DNA from: Clostridia bacterium
GTDB taxonomy: Bacteria > Bacillota_A > Clostridia > Christensenellales > Aristaeellaceae
Direction of reading: 5' to 3'
Assembly (NCBI GenBank): GCA_017481185.1
Contig: JAFUPO010000127.1
Span: forward strand, 1 to 7,002
Length of the DNA stretch: 7,002 bases
Made by a program: the position numbers and the translations under genes
The notes under the pieces: generated by a model
Database searches by the model: none
What the model was told of the DNA's origin: nothing
Seen by the model: the letters and a program-made list of their open reading frames with translations, nothing else
Part shown: positions 6,677 through 7,002 of the stretch, piece after piece
How the letters are laid out: each line of letters opens with the position of its first letter
Position numbering within the stretch: position 1 is the stretch's first letter

Positions 6677-6691
6677 ATGTAAACGCTTTAT
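6677..6691. promoter_or_regulatory. cre-like site (possible CcpA binding)
   Basis: ATGTAAACGCTTTAT matches the catabolite-responsive element consensus WTGNAANCGNWNNCW at all but one of the fixed positions (A instead of C near the end). It lies just downstream of the expected transcription start of the sugar operon, where CcpA could act as a roadblock. LacI-family regulators share the central AAACG core, so the operon's own regulator could also use it. Confidence 0.4.
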
Positions 6692-6703
6692 GCAATCGGT
6701 TGC
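6692..6703. promoter_or_regulatory. LacI-family operator-like palindrome
   Basis: GCAATCGGTTGC has outer arms GCAA/TTGC and a central CG, with ten of twelve positions symmetric. This is the usual shape of LacI/MalR-type operators (GCAA-N-CG-N-TTGC). It lies directly after the predicted transcription start of the regulator gene, fitting autoregulation and control of the whole operon. Confidence 0.55.
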
Positions 6704-6714
6704 TTTCTGGTTTC

Positions 6715-6744
6715 ATTGTATCAAAGAGTGCCTGCAAGTGTCAA
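6715..6744 (-). promoter_or_regulatory. Sigma-A-type promoter of the sugar operon
   Basis: On the minus strand TTGACA (6744-6739) is separated by 18 bases from TACAAT (6720-6715), with TGA directly before the -10 forming an extended -10. The expected start is near 6708, about 44 bases before the regulator's ATG. The -35 is a perfect consensus and the -10 matches in five of six bases. Confidence 0.8.
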
Positions 6745-6783
6745 TAGGCCTGATGAAAAAAGCTGCTGTGCCCCCAATCAAAA

Positions 6784-6809
6784 CGGACACCCCCTCAAAG
6801 GGGTGTCCG
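6784..6809. repeat. Stem-loop 1
   Basis: CGGACACCCC (6784-6793) pairs perfectly with GGGGTGTCCG (6800-6809) around loop CTCAAA. No T-run follows on either strand, so a simple intrinsic terminator is less likely. Confidence 0.85.
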
Positions 6810-6810
6810 C

Positions 6811-6830
6811 CAGCGTGTCGAAAAAGTGGC
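6811..6830. repeat. Left copy of an imperfect 20-base inverted repeat
   Basis: CAGCGTGTCGAAAAAGTGGC matches the reverse complement of 6982-7001 at 15 of 20 positions. The inner part is also one arm of stem-loop 2. Confidence 0.5.
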
Positions 6831-6847
6831 TTACGCCACTTTTTCGA
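6818..6847. repeat. Stem-loop 2
   Basis: TCGAAAAAGTGGC (6818-6830) pairs perfectly with GCCACTTTTTCGA (6835-6847) around loop TTAC. A and T runs lie inside the stem, so it could act as a terminator in either direction. Confidence 0.85.
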
Positions 6848-6861
6848 GGATGCTAAGGAAT

Positions 6862-6898
6862 GTTTAGCTCCATAAAATTTCATTTTATTACGCTAAAC
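6862..6898. repeat. Stem-loop 3, two-part stem
   Basis: Outer arms GTTTAGC (6862-6868) and GCTAAAC (6892-6898), then a three-by-three internal loop, then inner arms ATAAAAT (6872-6878) and ATTTTAT (6882-6888) around loop TTC. The internal loop makes it look more like a folded RNA than a plain terminator. Confidence 0.75.
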
Positions 6899-6906
6899 GC
6901 CCCGCC

Positions 6907-6925
6907 CGACCGGCAAAGCCGGTCG
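6907..6925. repeat. Stem-loop 4
   Basis: CGACCGGC (6907-6914) pairs perfectly with GCCGGTCG (6918-6925) around loop AAA. Confidence 0.8.
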
Positions 6926-6937
6926 ATACGATTTAAA

Positions 6938-6962
6938 AATGAAGGGGCAACGCCCCTTCATT
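6938..6962. repeat. Stem-loop 5
   Basis: AATGAAGGGGC (6938-6948) pairs perfectly with GCCCCTTCATT (6952-6962) around loop AAC. An A-run lies just left of it, so on the minus strand it ends in a short U-rich stretch and could terminate a transcript coming from the right. Confidence 0.8.
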
Positions 6963-6981
6963 GCATCCCTGGTATTTTTCC

Positions 6982-7001
6982 GTTACTTTATCGACAGTCT
7001 G
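6982..7001. repeat. Right copy of the imperfect 20-base inverted repeat
   Basis: The reverse complement, CAGACTGTCGATAAAGTAAC, matches 6811-6830 at 15 of 20 positions. It ends one base before the window edge, so it may extend further. Confidence 0.5.
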
Positions 7002-7002
7002 A

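Larger units (their letters stand above)
891..6708 (-). other. Predicted single transcription unit: regulator, GH13, binding protein, two permeases
   Basis: Five same-strand genes lie between one strong promoter (6715-6744) and one terminator (861-886). Gaps are 5 bases, a 4-base overlap, 89 bases with a stem-loop, and 9 bases. The estimated transcription start is near 6708. No ATP-binding subunit is included. Confidence 0.8.
6745..7002. other. Gene-free region filled with stem-loops
   Basis: No believable gene lies here: no reading frame combines a ribosome site with recognisable protein sequence. From 6784 to 6962 five separate inverted repeats follow one another with short spacers, listed individually below, and the segment from 6811 is flanked by an imperfect inverted repeat. 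They could be terminators for a gene to the right, an intergenic repeat element, or a structured RNA. Confidence 0.7.

Noticed and set aside
6588..6875. + strand open frame of 95 codons running into the stem-loop region.
   Set aside because: It reads through the regulator's 5' end, the promoter and two palindromes with no ribosome site; it is a chance frame.
6784..6962. CRISPR array, considered because several repeats are closely spaced.
   Set aside because: The five stem-loops have different sequences and lengths and no constant repeat with regular spacers.

Overview
The window looks like chromosome from a spore-forming Bacillota (Clostridia-like) bacterium of moderately high GC. This rests on the 3' part of the sporulation gene spoVT, strong AGGAGG ribosome binding sites, a consensus sigma-A promoter, a LacI-type sugar operon and dense intergenic palindromes. 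Genus cannot be given from the sequence alone.

Left end (1-860, + strand): the 3' end of a large serine recombinase gene, whose start lies outside the window, runs without a stop into the 3' five-sixths of spoVT. The joint lies near 393-398, just before the Gly-Asp-Pro-Leu-Glu-Ile motif inside the AbrB DNA-binding domain. The simplest reading is that an integrative element, mostly off the left edge, sits inside spoVT and that we see its right end. A hairpin with A and T flanks (861-886) ends this unit and, read the other way, the operon coming from the right.

Centre (891-6664, - strand): one compact sugar operon, in transcription order: LacI-family regulator, cytoplasmic alpha-amylase-family enzyme of the neopullulanase/cyclomaltodextrinase type, secreted family 1 sugar-binding protein, and MalF-like and MalG-like permeases. 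Inferred model: the binding protein captures maltodextrin-like oligosaccharides, the permeases import them, the GH13 enzyme hydrolyses them inside the cell, and the LacI protein senses the sugar and controls the operon. No ATPase is encoded here, so a shared MsmK/MalK-type ATPase from elsewhere must be used. The binding-protein gene appears to lack one A in an A-tract just after its start codon, which puts the signal-peptide start out of frame as sequenced. A GC-rich palindrome followed by seven U separates it from the permease genes and probably sets unequal expression.

Right end (6665-7002): a strong promoter for the operon with operator-like and cre-like palindromes, then about 220 bases without a gene that hold five consecutive stem-loops. 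An imperfect 20-base inverted repeat flanks four of them, suggesting a small non-autonomous repeat element or a structured intergenic repeat.
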